Positions 44,710 through 55,494 of a stretch of DNA of 64,000 bases are shown here, piece by piece; positions within the stretch are counted from its first letter, which is position 1; each line of letters begins with the position of its first letter. Source of the DNA: Agrypnia vestita. Its lineage: Eukaryota > Arthropoda > Insecta > Trichoptera > Phryganeidae. The position numbers were made by a program, and so were the translations under genes. Below the pieces are notes generated by a model that was given only the letters and a program-made list of their open reading frames with translations, was not told the origin of the DNA and made no database searches. The stretch spans positions 308,826-372,825 of the forward strand of contig JADDOH010002334.1 in the NCBI GenBank assembly GCA_016648135.1. Reading direction: 5' to 3'.

Positions 44710-44975
44710 ATCTCGTCTGTAGTATTGTTATCCTAGGTATGTAAATCTTGGTACCGTTTCAAAATTTTGACTTCCACACGAAGGAGTTGGAATTTGTTGG
44801 GTGCATATTGCTATAGGTATAGATATAACAAATTTTTAATAACAAGTACTTATGTCTTGTCGCTATGTTGCTGTGTCACGTCGATTTTATGATTGATAGA
44901 CTTGTGATGATAGACTTAATTATAAATTAATTTGAGAAAATCAACAAACGTTGTATAAACCACTCAGATTGTTTT
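44710..44975. other. Possible upstream part of the Penelope-like element
   Basis: Bases 44935-44978 can be read as INKRCINHSDCF in frame with the ORF at 44982, interrupted by one stop (44979-44981). Further upstream no Penelope RT or GIY-YIG core is visible. Confidence 0.3.
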
Positions 44976-44981
44976 GGATGA

Positions 44982-45266
44982 ATGGAGACAGGCCACATTT
45001 TTAAAAAAGAAAACGGCATCAAAATTATCCATATAAACAATAGACTACTTAGGTTGGATAATACAGAAATGTTGGAAATAAAAAAGTCCCTCCAAACACC
45101 AAAACTAATAACCAATTTAATTTCACGAATAATCCCTTATTTAATACATTCCTTATTACAAAGCCTCATGGTCAAACTCCACCATACTCCTCCACCACAA
45201 AAAAAGGCTACAACCTCACCTAACACTCTTAGAAATTTAATTTATGGAAGCTATTGCGCGTCCTGA
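44982..45266 (+). pseudogene. Penelope-like element ORF, C-terminal fragment
   Basis: The 94-codon frame opens METGHIFKKENGIKIIH and continues NNRLLRLDNTEMLEIKKS, then LISRIIPYLIHSLL. In Penelope-like elements the region after the GIY-YIG endonuclease core has the pattern H-x4-GH-x-F-x(n)-I-x(n)-R-x(n)-E-x(2,4)-I, and this fragment follows it. The RT and the GIY-YIG catalytic residues are missing. The TGA stop (45264-45266) lies inside the CTGACGA of a hammerhead-like motif, so coding end and ribozyme core overlap. The assignment is from pattern memory, with no search. Confidence 0.55.
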
Positions 45267-45298
45267 CGAAGATACAGTATGGTATCGAGACCAGTAAA
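45259..45298 (+). ncRNA. Hammerhead-like motif at the Penelope-like stop codon (family A)
   Basis: CTGACGA (45263-45269), A, then GATAC, AGTATG and GTATC (stem II, 5 bp), GAGA in place of GAAA (45287-45290), ACCAGT (palindrome ACCGGT with one change), A. Stem II has different bases from the copies at 33 kb (GAGACG/CGTCTC) but keeps full pairing, so the hairpin was under selection at some time. The GAAA change should abolish cleavage in this copy. Confidence 0.5.
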
Positions 45299-45299
45299 C

Positions 45300-46205
45300 A
45301 TTTTAAAAAATCAGTGTGTCTTACACAAAGTTTGTTAGTTTTCTCAAATTAAAAAATATTTCTGAGTGTGGAGGAATGTATTGTTGGAGAGTATTATAAT
45401 AATAAAATAAAACTCTCATGGAAATCTCAGTCGAATATAAAAGACTTTAAAAAATAAATTCTATTATTATGTCTCTACTTTTATAATGTGATAACAATTT
45501 GTCTCCAACATCAGCGAGAATCGAGTGGTTCTATATCCGTCCCACTCATTTTTTTAGATTTCTCCGTCGCTTCCTTGACCTTTACGATATTAGATCGATG
45601 TGAAGGAGTAGGCAATTGGAGGGACTTCTTTACAATGTTCGACCTTTGTAATTGAATGTCCTGCAAGCCTCCTTAGAATTTCGGATAAGATATCCCATTT
45701 TCAAATTACAAGCATATGGATTGTGTCAAATCCCTTACTACCACAGGAATTAGGTTAATTGAATATCAACATGCGAAAGAGTGGTTTTACAACAGTGGTT
45801 TTGAATTTTTTCATTTTTCTTTCGCCATTTTAAAAATAAATGCGGATTATGCTTGCGTACTTACTCGATATATTTACCAAGTCAATTTTTTTTCAATTCT
45901 TATCTCATTCTTATAAATTCTTATTGAAAAAAAGTTATAGAGTCCATAATATTATTATATCCTATATATTTATCTTATTACAACTGACCTTGATTCTCAA
46001 TTACTAAAGCAAAACATATCACCTGAATACCCAGGCTTGAGAATATCACAACTCTGGATATAAGGAGCCAGTGTCATATCCACTACGCTACAAGGACAAG
46101 AATTTATAAATCAAAACTTTAAAACTGAGTAATTGCAAGATCTTTGCGGTTTTCAAATGTATTGCACGCGAGTCACAAATTTCCACAGAACGAATGACAT
46201 TAAAT
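45300..46205. other. Unassigned
   Basis: A+T-rich. Near 46025-46090 CCAGGCTTGAGAATATCACA, then CATATCCACTACGCTACAAG resembles the antisense of a tRNA-derived head, too degraded to call. Confidence 0.3.
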
Positions 46206-46211
46206 ATCTTA

Positions 46212-46455
46212 TACTAGCTGTAACATTGGTTCGCGGCTTTTCTAAGCCCTAAAATCCATATGCATAGTATATTTTAGGTGGTCCACGGAGAGGCGGCCGT
46301 AGCAATATGCGTGGAGTGGTTGGTTTGGGTTTGCTGACCCGGGGTTCAAGTCCCATCTCCGGCCGTTTAATTTAGTTTTTTAACCGTGAATTCGAATGAA
46401 ATTATGGACGCTATGCGACGTTACGAATGGACTGACAGACAGACCGACAGACAAC
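46212..46455 (+). mobile_element. SINE-like family S2, copy 2 (well-preserved tRNA-like head)
   Basis: 46292-46367 can fold like a tRNA: CGGCCG near 46293 pairs with CGGCCG near 46361, and GGTTCAAGTCC (46343-46353) is a near-consensus B box. The body runs TTTTTTAACCGTGAATTCG to a GACAGACAGACCGACAGAC end. The left edge, ACTAGCTGTAACATTGG, resembles the reverse of a Helitron 3' end, so the SINE may sit next to one. Copy 1 is at 25494-25670. Confidence 0.65.
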
Positions 46456-46459
46456 GAAA

Positions 46460-48155
46460 TTATGTTTAATATTAAACTGTTACGACAAATACTTGTTATC
46501 AAAAAACAGGATACTACGACAAACCAAACGGAAAAATATATTTGCAAATGACGTGTCGATGTGTCGAAAACTTTTCGCTTGACTATAATATAGCGATTTT
46601 TTAAAAATTACTCCTGTACTATTTTGTACTCATCTATGAGTTACAAAAATTCCAAAAATATTGAGTCAAATTATATATTTTAAAAACACGGCTATTAATG
46701 CCTTTAATACTTTCCAAATAAAATAAAGGATAATTAAAATTTCCGTGTAGTGCTCCATGACAATATGAAAATGGAAGTACAAGTAATTTGTATGCTTTAC
46801 TATAGTAACAGGAAGAATAAGACTATTGAATAAATAGGTAATATCTACTGAAAATATGTCGAATAATCGGGAGAGGGCAGCGAGAATCAGAATTGAGGAG
46901 ATCGAGTAGTGCTCCAGTGCAAAGAAGAACTTGAATAAAAATATGCGTCGGAATTTTATTCACATCCAGAAAAATCTGTACCTCGAAATATTTGTGTGTA
47001 GTTTTACTAAGGCAATATTTTTTATATATTTCGTTAAAATATAAATAAATTTAACAGACAGTTTTGTAGAAATCGCCCGCTTTACACGTTCATAGTTAGA
47101 ATCCAGTTTCCCGGGCAAGATGCGATAATTAAATACCTCCGTAGCTATTAAGCCGAAGGTTCTCGGAAATTTGTGACGCCAACAACCGACGCCTGGGCAC
47201 CTCAGCCAATCAGAAAGCCGGGAGAGCCAAGCCTGCATTATAGGGCAAAGATTCTTGCCCAGAATCTGATTCAGAATCTTGGAAGGAAATAATTGAAATT
47301 TTAAGCAAGGGCCTACAGCAAATTGATATTGACTGGTTTGAAATTAATAAATCAAAAAATAATAGTTTTCATATATGCGCAAAATGAAAATTTTAAAGTA
47401 TATCATATATTTTGAAGCTTTCGTGAATTTAATAATCATTAGACTTTTATTATATTAAAAAACATATTCTTATTGTGAATCTGTAATATCAGAACAAAGT
47501 TCTGTGCATTTTAAAAACCAAATTTATTAATCAATTAGAATAGACATGTAGAAAAAACTTCCCGGAGCAGGCGCGTTAAGCAATTTTTTTTTTCAATTGA
47601 TTCAGCAACATTGTAGATTGGCATTATTTTTTCTGAATTAGCAAATCATTTATTAGAAAATGATCACGGTTTTTTTAGGACTTTCTATTTTCCACATAGA
47701 TAATTTTGGTCTGAAATTTAATAATTTAAAATCATTAGAAATTAGTAAAGCATGTGACAGTAAACAAAATATTATTAATAATCAATAAAATTTAACTACT
47801 AATTTTTCTGAAACATGTTGGTGTAATCGATCAAATAAAATAAGTAGATAAATACAAATAAAACAATCAATATTTTTTTTTTATATTTTTTCAATGATTT
47901 TTTCTGTATGTCTTTTCTAATTGATCAATAAATTATGTTTTTAATTAGACTAACTTCAAATTTGAAAACTAATTATTAAATAAAGGGACGTTGCCTAACA
48001 TAATACCTACCAATTTTTGTGTAAATTAAATAGTGCTCCACCCTCCATATGTTTAATTAAAATATATACCTATACGAATTGTATCGTTCAAATACTTACA
48101 ACACATCACATTTCATGGCCATGGGTTGATTGCGAACGGTTTCAAGTGGCTCTGA
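46460..48155. other. Unassigned, one less A+T-rich patch
   Basis: 46940-47260 has a 92-codon minus-strand ORF (LSDWLRCPGVGCWRHKFPRT segment). I recognise no motif. The remainder is A+T-rich. Confidence 0.3.
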
Positions 48156-48157
48156 AT

Positions 48158-48187
48158 CGTGGCTATGGCTATGGCTATGGCTATGGA
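48158..48187. repeat. (GGCTAT)n microsatellite
   Basis: Four or so units of GGCTAT followed by GGAAATGG. It inflates a 62-codon ORF with Gly-Tyr repeats that is not a gene. Confidence 0.85.
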
Positions 48188-48439
48188 AATGGTCGGCAAA
48201 AGTGAAATTTCGTGGAACTATGTATTATTGGGGACTGGCGTTGGAAAATGAAGGTTTCTAGCAAATACGTCATGAATTTTCCACAAATATAATTCCTATA
48301 TGCCTTTAGATAATTACATACGTATTGAAATATACAACTTTTATTGTTATCTGCTCAAGAATGCGAACTAATTGTCATCCACATTACAGAGACATATTGA
48401 CATATTATAAGACTAGCCTTTTAGCAAATTAAAAAAAGT

Positions 48440-48550
48440 TGTTGGGCAAAAATGAATGCAAGACAAGAAACTAGGAGCAGTGGGAAGGAAAAAATGGAAG
48501 CCTACATCCAACACTAAGCAAAGAAAGACAGAAAGAAAATTAAAAAGTCC
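48440..48550 (+). pseudogene. LINE 3' end, short L3 fragment
   Basis: TGGGAAGGAAAAAATGGAAG, then CCTACATCCAACACTAAG matches the final codons of the L3 ORF at 35330-35375 (TGGGAAAAAATGGAAAAGG, TCTACATCCAGCAG). A GAAAGACAGAAAGAAAA tail follows. Confidence 0.6.
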
Positions 48551-48693
48551 ACTTCCTAATGATATTAAATAAATAAAAATAAAACTTACCTGTGTACCTT
48601 TAACATCAAGATCGTTGCAATATCCCTGTCCTAGAGTGGCTAAAAAATAAATAAAAATATAATTTGAGCACTTATTTTAAACATATGAAATGT

Positions 48694-48955
48694 GGGGTAT
48701 AAAATCAAAGGCAGCAATATCCAAAAAAATAAACAATGTTTTTAATTTAATCAGGCACCGAGGATTACTAATTTACAAAGTACTAAATTATGAAATGTAC
48801 ATGTATCTGTTCTTTTCAAAATCATATTTCCTATAAATTTACAGGCTATATAATACCTCCTATAAAATCTCAAATTCAGTATATTCTAAATTAATACTCC
48901 TCGATTATTACTTATAGTGCTACATTTGCTTTTTGATGTTTATTTTATGTAGGTA
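48694..48955 (+). mobile_element. MITE family D, copy 2
   Basis: GGGGTATAAAATCAAAGGCA, then GCAATATCC at the left end. Interior: CACCGAGGATTAC, TTTCCTATAAATTTACAGGC, AAATCTCAAATTCAGTA, ATTCTAAATTAATACTCCTC. The two halves mirror each other in part (ACCGAGGATT against ACTCCTCG), as in a foldback. The right terminus is degraded. Confidence 0.65.
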
Positions 48956-49062
48956 TAACTAATAATTGATTTACGTTAAGCTGAAATTGAGAAAAAAAAA
49001 CGAAAAAAATTTTTGATGGGTTGTAACTAGTATAGTATACACAATTCTCAAAGTAAAAATTT

Positions 49063-49120
49063 CCATCTCTAACGCCACTAGATGTCGCAAATAATGACGG
49101 GGTATAAAATTAAATGCGTA
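49063..49120 (+). repeat. Short dispersed repeat (TCACTAACGCC-type)
   Basis: CTAACGCCACTAGATGTCGC, then AAATAATGACGGGGTATAA resembles sequences at 21018-21063, 56797-56850 and 57024-57060. A companion block GACGGGTCATAGCTAGTATA (57102) or GATGGGTTGTAACTAGTATA (49015) is also shared. It may be one compound element with family D. Confidence 0.45.
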
Positions 49121-49214
49121 ATACTCTACTTAACAATGTCCGTCATTAACTGTATCAAGACGCTATGTTACGATAGAAGGTGCTGTTCTCACAGCCTTAC
49201 CTCGCGGCCTAACT

Positions 49215-49589
49215 ACAGAGTGTCCCGTATCTCGAGGTCAAGCCGAAATCGAGTGACAGGCCAAGTCATAATAGTTATCAGAAAAATATTTTTAAAAATT
49301 TAAGTTAAAAATTATAATCATTTAAAAAAATCAAAAAAATCCACTCCCTGTGACGGTCTTTTCACTCCTGTTGCTACAAATCTTGATTTTTCTAAATTTT
49401 TTTTATTATTATGTAATTCTGAATATTGCTTCTGTAATTCAAAGCCAACTGCTCAAGCTTGGAAGGAAATGTCACTTTTTGACCAATCCAAGTATTCAAA
49501 ATCAATACTTTGCCCAGTTATAACTGACTGTTTTTTTATTTTTTTTAAATATTTTTCTGATAACTATTATGACTTATGGACACCTGTAT
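49215..49589. mobile_element. Foldback element, about 375 bp
   Basis: Left: CAGAGTGTCCCGTAT, then AAGTCATAATAGTTATCAG and AAAAATATTT (49262-49292). Right: AAATATTTTTCTGATAACTA, then TTATGACTTATGGACACC (49545-49584). These are inverted copies. The outer GTGTCC/GGACAC ends resemble those of the foldback at 34364-34880. No ORF. Confidence 0.75.
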
Positions 49590-50033
49590 ATAGTAAAAGT
49601 AAATCATTTCTGACAGGCTAGTATGTGCAATAAATGACACTGCACCTAAAAGAGAAATATATTTTTATCAAGTTATCTGGTCTAGATTTTGCACCGCGCT
49701 ATACGGGCTTATCAGAGTCCCCTGTTTTATTGCAAATCGATGGAGTTGGCAGGCAGCTCATCCGCAATCAAACCGCGGATATTGCAACCAAACGACTCAC
49801 ATATACATTCAGCCCTCTTTTGTTTTCTGCTGTAATTGCAAATCCTCGTTTGAATACCATCACGATACCAACGAGCGCCGTTAGCCTCTCAATAAACCTG
49901 CAATGCTATTGAAGGGTAAGAAAAAGGTCAACATATTAGAGAAACATTCGTAAATTCTGTTTGAGAGAATGAGTTGGATATGAACTAGCGAAGAGACAAA
50001 CTGTGATTTTTGTTCGATTTATGAAAGAACTGA

Positions 50034-50530
50034 CGAGTATAAAAGCAAAAGAAGCAATATCAAAAATTAAAAAAAAAAAAATTGTATGCAGTAACTAAGC
50101 ATCAGTAGTTTAGAATACACTGAATTTGAGATTTTATAGGAAATATAGCTCTTTCCCTTCTAAAAACACATTCCAAATCACTATTAAGAGCAAATGCAGC
50201 AATATCCACTTCAAACAATCAACTCCCAAGGATGTGTCGCGTGATAACATGGCCGTTTCGTACTTAAGTGACAGTATACATTGATTTTAGACTGAAACAT
50301 CATAGCAAAGATAGCAATTACCAATGATGTAAATAGCAAAAGCAGCAATGTTCAATATGCATTTTTAAAAGTTAAATATTTATTTATACGTGTATATAAA
50401 AGTAAAACTGAAGTGGCAATTTTTTCAAAAACTGATTTCCAATTAGCTTTAGGTTTCAAGGATTTCGGAAAAAAAATTGTATTTATCTCAAGAACACCTA
50501 AGCGGGATATTGCTGCCTTTAATTTTATAC
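50034..50530. mobile_element. Cluster of MITE family D ends
   Basis: GAGTATAAAAGCAAAAGAAG (50035), GAGCAAATGCAGCAATATCC (50192), ATAGCAAAAGCAGCAATG (50334) and the inverted GGATATTGCTGCCTTTAATT then TTATACCCC (50502-50530) occur within 500 bases. GAATTTGAGATTTTATAGGA at 50127 is the inverse of the family interior. Nested or partly duplicated copies are the simplest reading. Confidence 0.6.
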
Positions 50531-50629
50531 CCCTCGATTGTATTTTAAAAAAATCAGTTTCTTTAAAAAAAGTCTGTTGTATCTCCAAAATTATTATTAA
50601 TGAAACAATTCTCGGATCAATTTTAGTAA

Positions 50630-50899
50630 ATGGTACCAAAATTGAGAGGAAATAGCCAAATATCTAAAAGAGGAAAGTACTATTTTTTCGGGGCTTTACA
50701 GCGTAATAGGCAGTGGAAAATCAGGTTCACGACAAATAGCAATTTTCGTGTGACAAACCAGAATCGTGGCTACACCAAAGATCACCTGACTAAACTAAGC
50801 CATATAAGTCTCAATAAAGCCTCTTTCAAGGTACAACCTGTTTCAGCATCCTATGTCCCCGAGGGACATAAGAAAGCCTCAAAGAAAATTAGCCGATAA
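50630..50899 (+). CDS. Unassigned 89-codon basic ORF
   Basis: It opens MVPKLRGNSQISKRGKYYF and ends GHKKASKKISR, with Lys, Arg and Ser spread evenly, few hydrophobic runs and predicted high charge. The centre has QWKIRFTTNSNFRVTNQ. Codon composition is less A+T-extreme than neighbours. No domain recognised, no convincing upstream promoter, and its start lies in the edge of a MITE cluster. It could be a decayed transposon ORF1 or chance. Confidence 0.2.
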   Translation: MVPKLRGNSQISKRGKYYFFGALQRNRQWKIRFTTNSNFRVTNQNRGYTKDHLTKLSHISLNKASFKVQPVSASYVPEGHKKASKKISR

Positions 50900-50904
50900 T
50901 GTTG

Positions 50905-52295
50905 AAAAATGTGTATATTAGGGTGTCACTGTGTATGAAAAAAAAAAATTTTTTCGAACGTGATGGTTATGAAAAGTTTCATTACGTTTATAGTTTCAAG
51001 GAAATGCAAAAAAAAATGCAATATTCTGAATATGTTGGTTTTAGTAATTTTATAGAGGTGATAAAGTTTTGTTTTGTTTTAATATTTTTTTATCAGATTA
51101 CTTAAATTCGTTATAAAATAAACAAATCTAAAAATTTTATTATTAATTTCTATTAAAAAACAGCTGAGATTGCCGGAAAGAGGGTAGGTAGGTTATTAAA
51201 TAATAATGCTAACAAACTATAAAAATACACCTTAATATGGTGTAACTCTAATGCTGGTGATGTTGATATTAGTACAATAGCTTTGTGTAAATACCTGAGG
51301 GTCTAGCCCGCAATGGGTCATAGGGTCTTCATCTCAGTAGTTTTGAGAAGATGTTTAATTCTCACCGTGTCCGCTTTTGCTTCGATATTGTATGTCGTGA
51401 TAGGTTTTTTGCATATTTTATATATTTTGACTTTGCTTTCAATTAGCATATGCTTATTGGCCCATACACTGTTAAGAATCCCGAGTAAATATAATTATAC
51501 ACGCAAATGCAACTAGTTATTACTTTTAAATTTAAAAATTATAAAGTTTAATAAACAATAAAAAATTACGAAACTACCATCACCCATCTTGTCTCAACAT
51601 CAGAAGGCAAAAATCATCAATGGATCAGATGATGATATTAAAGTAAACATATGCACAGCTACAGGACATCACATTTCAGATTGCAGGGATACTATGTGTG
51701 TACCCGTACAAGATTTTTGAATAATATTCCTGTGCATCGAGAAATATGAAATACTGTCCACACTCTTGCAAGAGATAGATACGTTGGCTTGAGTCACGAG
51801 GAGTTGGCAATTCCATGCCGTTTGCCTGAGGGTGATTGAATTCACGTAATATTTCTGCACCCTCCACCCCCAGCGCCACCCTACCGCAACCTCCACGCAG
51901 CGTGAAAGCCTCCGGGGGAGAAAGAAGTATAATTACACTAAGCCCGTGGAAAGAAAAATATAATGAAAATCGATTCTTCTTCCCCGGATATTCAATGGCC
52001 CAAAAAATTAAATTGAATAAGTTCGGGCGGAAATGAAAACATTACATTAATCAAAATCAATTTCTTGTCACCATTAGATTGTGCTGAATAAATTGTGTTT
52101 TTGTCAAAATCAAATATTTTAAGAAAACCACTTAAAAATGGCGACAACTAAACTGAATAGGTTGGTATTACTGAAAGGACTTTCAACAATATTAAGATAT
52201 ATGTATTATACCGTGGACATTTAGGTACTAAAGAAATAATAACTTGATGACATGACGCATTTGAGATGTCAATCTACAGAAGATTGCCTAAAATA
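50905..52295. other. Unassigned
   Basis: Overlapping ORFs on both strands at 51669-51896 and 51836-52036 are mutual shadows; 51840-51940 is slightly GC-rich. No motif is recognisable. Confidence 0.3.
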
Positions 52296-52299
52296 ATCT

Positions 52300-52625
52300 A
52301 AATGATAGTATTACGCACGAACATTCTCGTCCCTAAATTTGAGATGTTATTGTTACTCTGTGTCAATAATTGTTACCAATTTTATTTTGTTTGCTTATTC
52401 ACCACTTGCACTACACATACTTAATTGCTGTGTAGGACATGTGACAATCCTTAGATTACTGCATTGGATTGTTGCATGTTGCTAGAGCAGGCCGAAGACA
52501 CTTTGGATATTAGGTTGAGTTTGAAATAAGTAATGTATCTTTTTTTACGTATTTTATATCTAGTATTCTGTTAGTTGTCTCATTAAAAATAAAATCAAAA
52601 TAAAAGAAAAAGATTCGAATTCGAA
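52300..52625 (+). mobile_element. LINE 3' end (family L5)
   Basis: GCATGTTGCTAGAGCAGGCC, then GAAGACACTT, TTTGAAATAAGTAATGTAT and GTATTCTGTTAGTTGTCTC match the 3' UTRs at 42520-42640 and 9440-9560. It ends in an AAAATAAAATCAAAATAAAA tail. No coding part is recognisable. Confidence 0.6.
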
Positions 52626-53105
52626 AGATCTGATGAATAAAAAATATTTAAATTAGGTAATATCTCAAAAACTTCAATATCTCGAAAGTCTAATGAAATA
52701 TTCCGTGATGTATCAAATCTTGCATTTCATAATTCGGTAAAGTATGCTGGAAATCGGGGTTATGGAAGAAGGAAAATATCGTAACTGGAAAACCTAATGA
52801 TGAACGCCAGTAGCTTTTCCGAGCCGCAAAGAGCAAAACGATGTTGTTCATATAACATCCGTTGATTGGACAAGATACGAAAGGAAGAAGATAAAGTAAT
52901 TATAAAACGCGTGTTAGCATAACACCATTACCCACTATGGTATTAAGCCGTATTACTTATATTTTAAAAATAATATCTCCCATGATAGCCAGCTTCCATT
53001 GAAGCACGACAAGAAGAAGAAGAAAGATAGATTACTGAAAAATCCCTCACCAACAATTGTTTGCCCACAACCTAATATTATCTCACCATTATAAATACTT
53101 TCAGT

Positions 53106-53113
53106 TGACGTCA
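53106..53113. promoter_or_regulatory. CRE palindrome TGACGTCA
   Basis: A perfect CREB/ATF palindrome within CAGTTGACGTCAATTG. The surroundings show many TTG/CAA inverted motifs (CAATTG, ACAATTGTTTG) and no promoter. Confidence 0.3.
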
Positions 53114-53329
53114 ATTGTTTGTCAAAATACCCTCTCACGCAATTGGCGAACAATTGTTGACAAGCAATTTTCCGCACACCAGAAAAGCGAGTTTCTTATA
53201 ATTATCTTATTTAAGCTCAATTTTTATCTGTTTATGAATAAATAAACGGATAAATATTGAATAAATAAACTCATAAATAAGTGGAGTGTATGTCAATTGT
53301 TGATGGGGTTAGATAACTAACTGTAATGT

Positions 53330-53515
53330 ATTTTTTTAAATTATATTATGCTTTTTTAAGCATGTGCTATTGCTGTGTTTTTTATATATATAAATTATGC
53401 TTTCTTAAAGCTTCTGCTATTGCTATATAATTACTTTATACTTTATATTATATTTTCGTCTTTTTATTGTGCTATTGGAGGGCGTTAATAAGTATTAAAT
53501 AAAATAAAAAAATCT
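53330..53515 (+). mobile_element. LINE 3' tail
   Basis: TTATGCTTTCTTAAAGCTTC, then TGCTATTGC and ACTTTATACTTTATATTATA are shared with 9230-9330. An internal partial duplication (ATTATGCTTTTTTAAGCATG at 53345 and again near 53395) is present. It ends GCGTTAATAAGTATTAAATA with an AAATAAAATAAAAA tail. Confidence 0.5.
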
Positions 53516-53519
53516 TTAA

Positions 53520-54530
53520 AAAGCCTTTAAAAACTACTCAAAGTTAGTTCTATTATGGCAACAACTTGACAAAATCTCACTGTCGTTTATAATTAACACG
53601 TGTGCACGTCCAAAGGTTTACGGCACAAATTTGTAAGTCGTCAGAAACAACATAAAAACTTAGAGGTGGCGCAAATAGAAGGCTGTGTATATTAGTGTAC
53701 ATTAAAAGTTTCCCGGGCTCTTATTGATGTGTATTGGGAAAAGCTTAATATCCGGCTATAACTGGAAAATCGATAAGACCTTAATTGGAATCTGCCATTA
53801 GGTCTGCGAAATGAAAAAAGTCGCCAATAACAAGTGCGCAGTGAGCGATCGTACGTACCTAGGTTTTCATTTATTTATTTATAGTCTTTTACCACACGTC
53901 TTTTCCAACGCGATGTATTATTGGAATTGTAGTATTTGTCAGAGCGAAGATTTATTGGAATCCTATTGAAGAATTCCTCTTAAAATGAATCGGTATTTCG
54001 TCATGGATTCGATAAAAATTCAAGCCTTCATACAGAAGAAGAAAAAATATTCTTCGAACAGTTAAAAATTCTTCATTTTATATACCGCATTTTTCGGACC
54101 AAAAGTCGCACCTTTTTACTTAGAAAATTCATCTCAATATTCAGGTGCGATTTATAGTCCAAGATACGTTGAAATAGGCTCCCGTAGAAAACAATTTAAA
54201 CCACCGAAATAAACAATATTCAGATATTACTTTCAAACATGTATTTAATGTAAATACCTACGTTTTTTTTTGTTGTTTTTATCAAACGTCTCTAAGGAGT
54301 AGAATCATTCACATTTAAATTATGTTTGAGAAACAAATGTCTTGGAAATGTGTTATTGTAGACGAATTTTTCTTTTTTTGTATAGTGCTACGCTGAAAAC
54401 CTTTTTTTTTAAAGATATTTATTGTAATATATATTATCACTCCATATTCTTCTTCTTCTTCTTCATTCGTATTCAGTACCTACCGAACAACAAGGTCCTG
54501 ATTTTTCTGCAACTTAATGAATGTTTTTTT
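53520..54530. other. Unassigned
   Basis: No supported gene. A (CTT)n microsatellite at 54451-54465 is a possible antisense LINE GAA tail, but no L3 sequence follows it. Confidence 0.35.
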
Positions 54531-54535
54531 AAATA

Positions 54536-54700
54536 GGGATGCGAAAACGGAATGCGTGTCGCGTCAATATTCTTACTATTTTAAAAATAAACTAAGCGCT
54601 TGTGTTATGAAAATAGGACTATCTTGCTGATGTGCTGGTTCGGGGCTCAAACCACTGACCAAATCACTGGGCGAGCGTCATGACCACTTCACCAACAAGA
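54536..54700 (-). mobile_element. SINE S1, near-complete
   Basis: Plus strand: GATGCGAAAACGGAATGCGT, GTCGCGTCAATATTC, AAGCGCTTGTGTTATGAAAA, GTTCGGGGCTCAAACCACTG (antisense B box) and GGGCGAGCGTCATGACC (antisense A-box region). Close to the copy at 18021-18200. Confidence 0.8.
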
Positions 54701-54904
54701 TACTGAATTTATTTGAACTATCCATCTCGTAGGAGACCGTCCGTTTTACCTCAACTCTCCTGCAAGCGTTCGTTTTTTTTAATTCTTAACTTTTCTCAAA
54801 CGGTAATAATATTGAAAGGCGCATAAAATTAAGATATCTCAAAAACTAACAAAGTTTTAGTATTTCAAATTCGCGTTCGCATAGATAATTTTGTTCCGTC
54901 CGGT

Positions 54905-54990
54905 GGCTCGCGTGACGTCATCTTTCTTACCCGGTGTACATCGCGGCTCGTGCTTCGGCGCCCGGCTATGCGGACGCGTGACGTCAAAAG
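54905..54990. promoter_or_regulatory. Two CRE palindromes in a GC-rich patch
   Basis: TGACGTCA occurs at 54913-54920 and 54979-54986, each preceded by GCG. The 66 bases between them are GC-rich (ATCGCGGCTCGTGCTTCGGC). This is the densest candidate regulatory patch in this half of the window. I see no TATA box, initiator or splice donor near it that would fix a direction. Confidence 0.4.
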
Positions 54991-55494
54991 CGAGTTGAAT
55001 GTCAATCGTTCCGGGCTAAAATACACTAACATTAATATTATTTTTCTTTTTTATGTATTGACAGATTTCAACCGTTTTTTAATTAGTTTTGGTCAATATT
55101 TTAGTTAAATGGTACCATACATTATATTATCAGCACAATGAAACTTCTCCATAAAGGCGAAGTCAATTCGGTTTCAGAACCGGGAAGGAAGGGTTAATGC
55201 CTGGAGGATAGAAACGGAGACAGAGAGGATAGTGCGCATCCCCCAAACGTATGTAATTGCTTCATTTAATTTTGGCTTGCCTACTTAAGGATCGTGTTAT
55301 GAATGAGGATTTCATAATTAAAACTACCCGTATCTAATTAATGAAATCAAGATAAACATATTACTTATATCCTGAGTAGAGATTTAAAATTAACATAATT
55401 TTGATAAAACGTTTCTGAAACATAAACGTATTACCAAAAGCAGTTATCAATTTCAAAACTGTCTCTTTTGCTAGATAATCATCAATCAAATACA

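Noticed and set aside
46292..46367. Functional tRNA gene
   Set aside because: B box and acceptor-like pairing are present, but the D and anticodon arms do not fold properly and the sequence is the head of a dispersed SINE with a second copy at 25.5 kb.
48158..48205. Gly-Tyr repeat peptide
   Set aside because: Produced by a GGCTAT microsatellite in a 62-codon ORF without other support.
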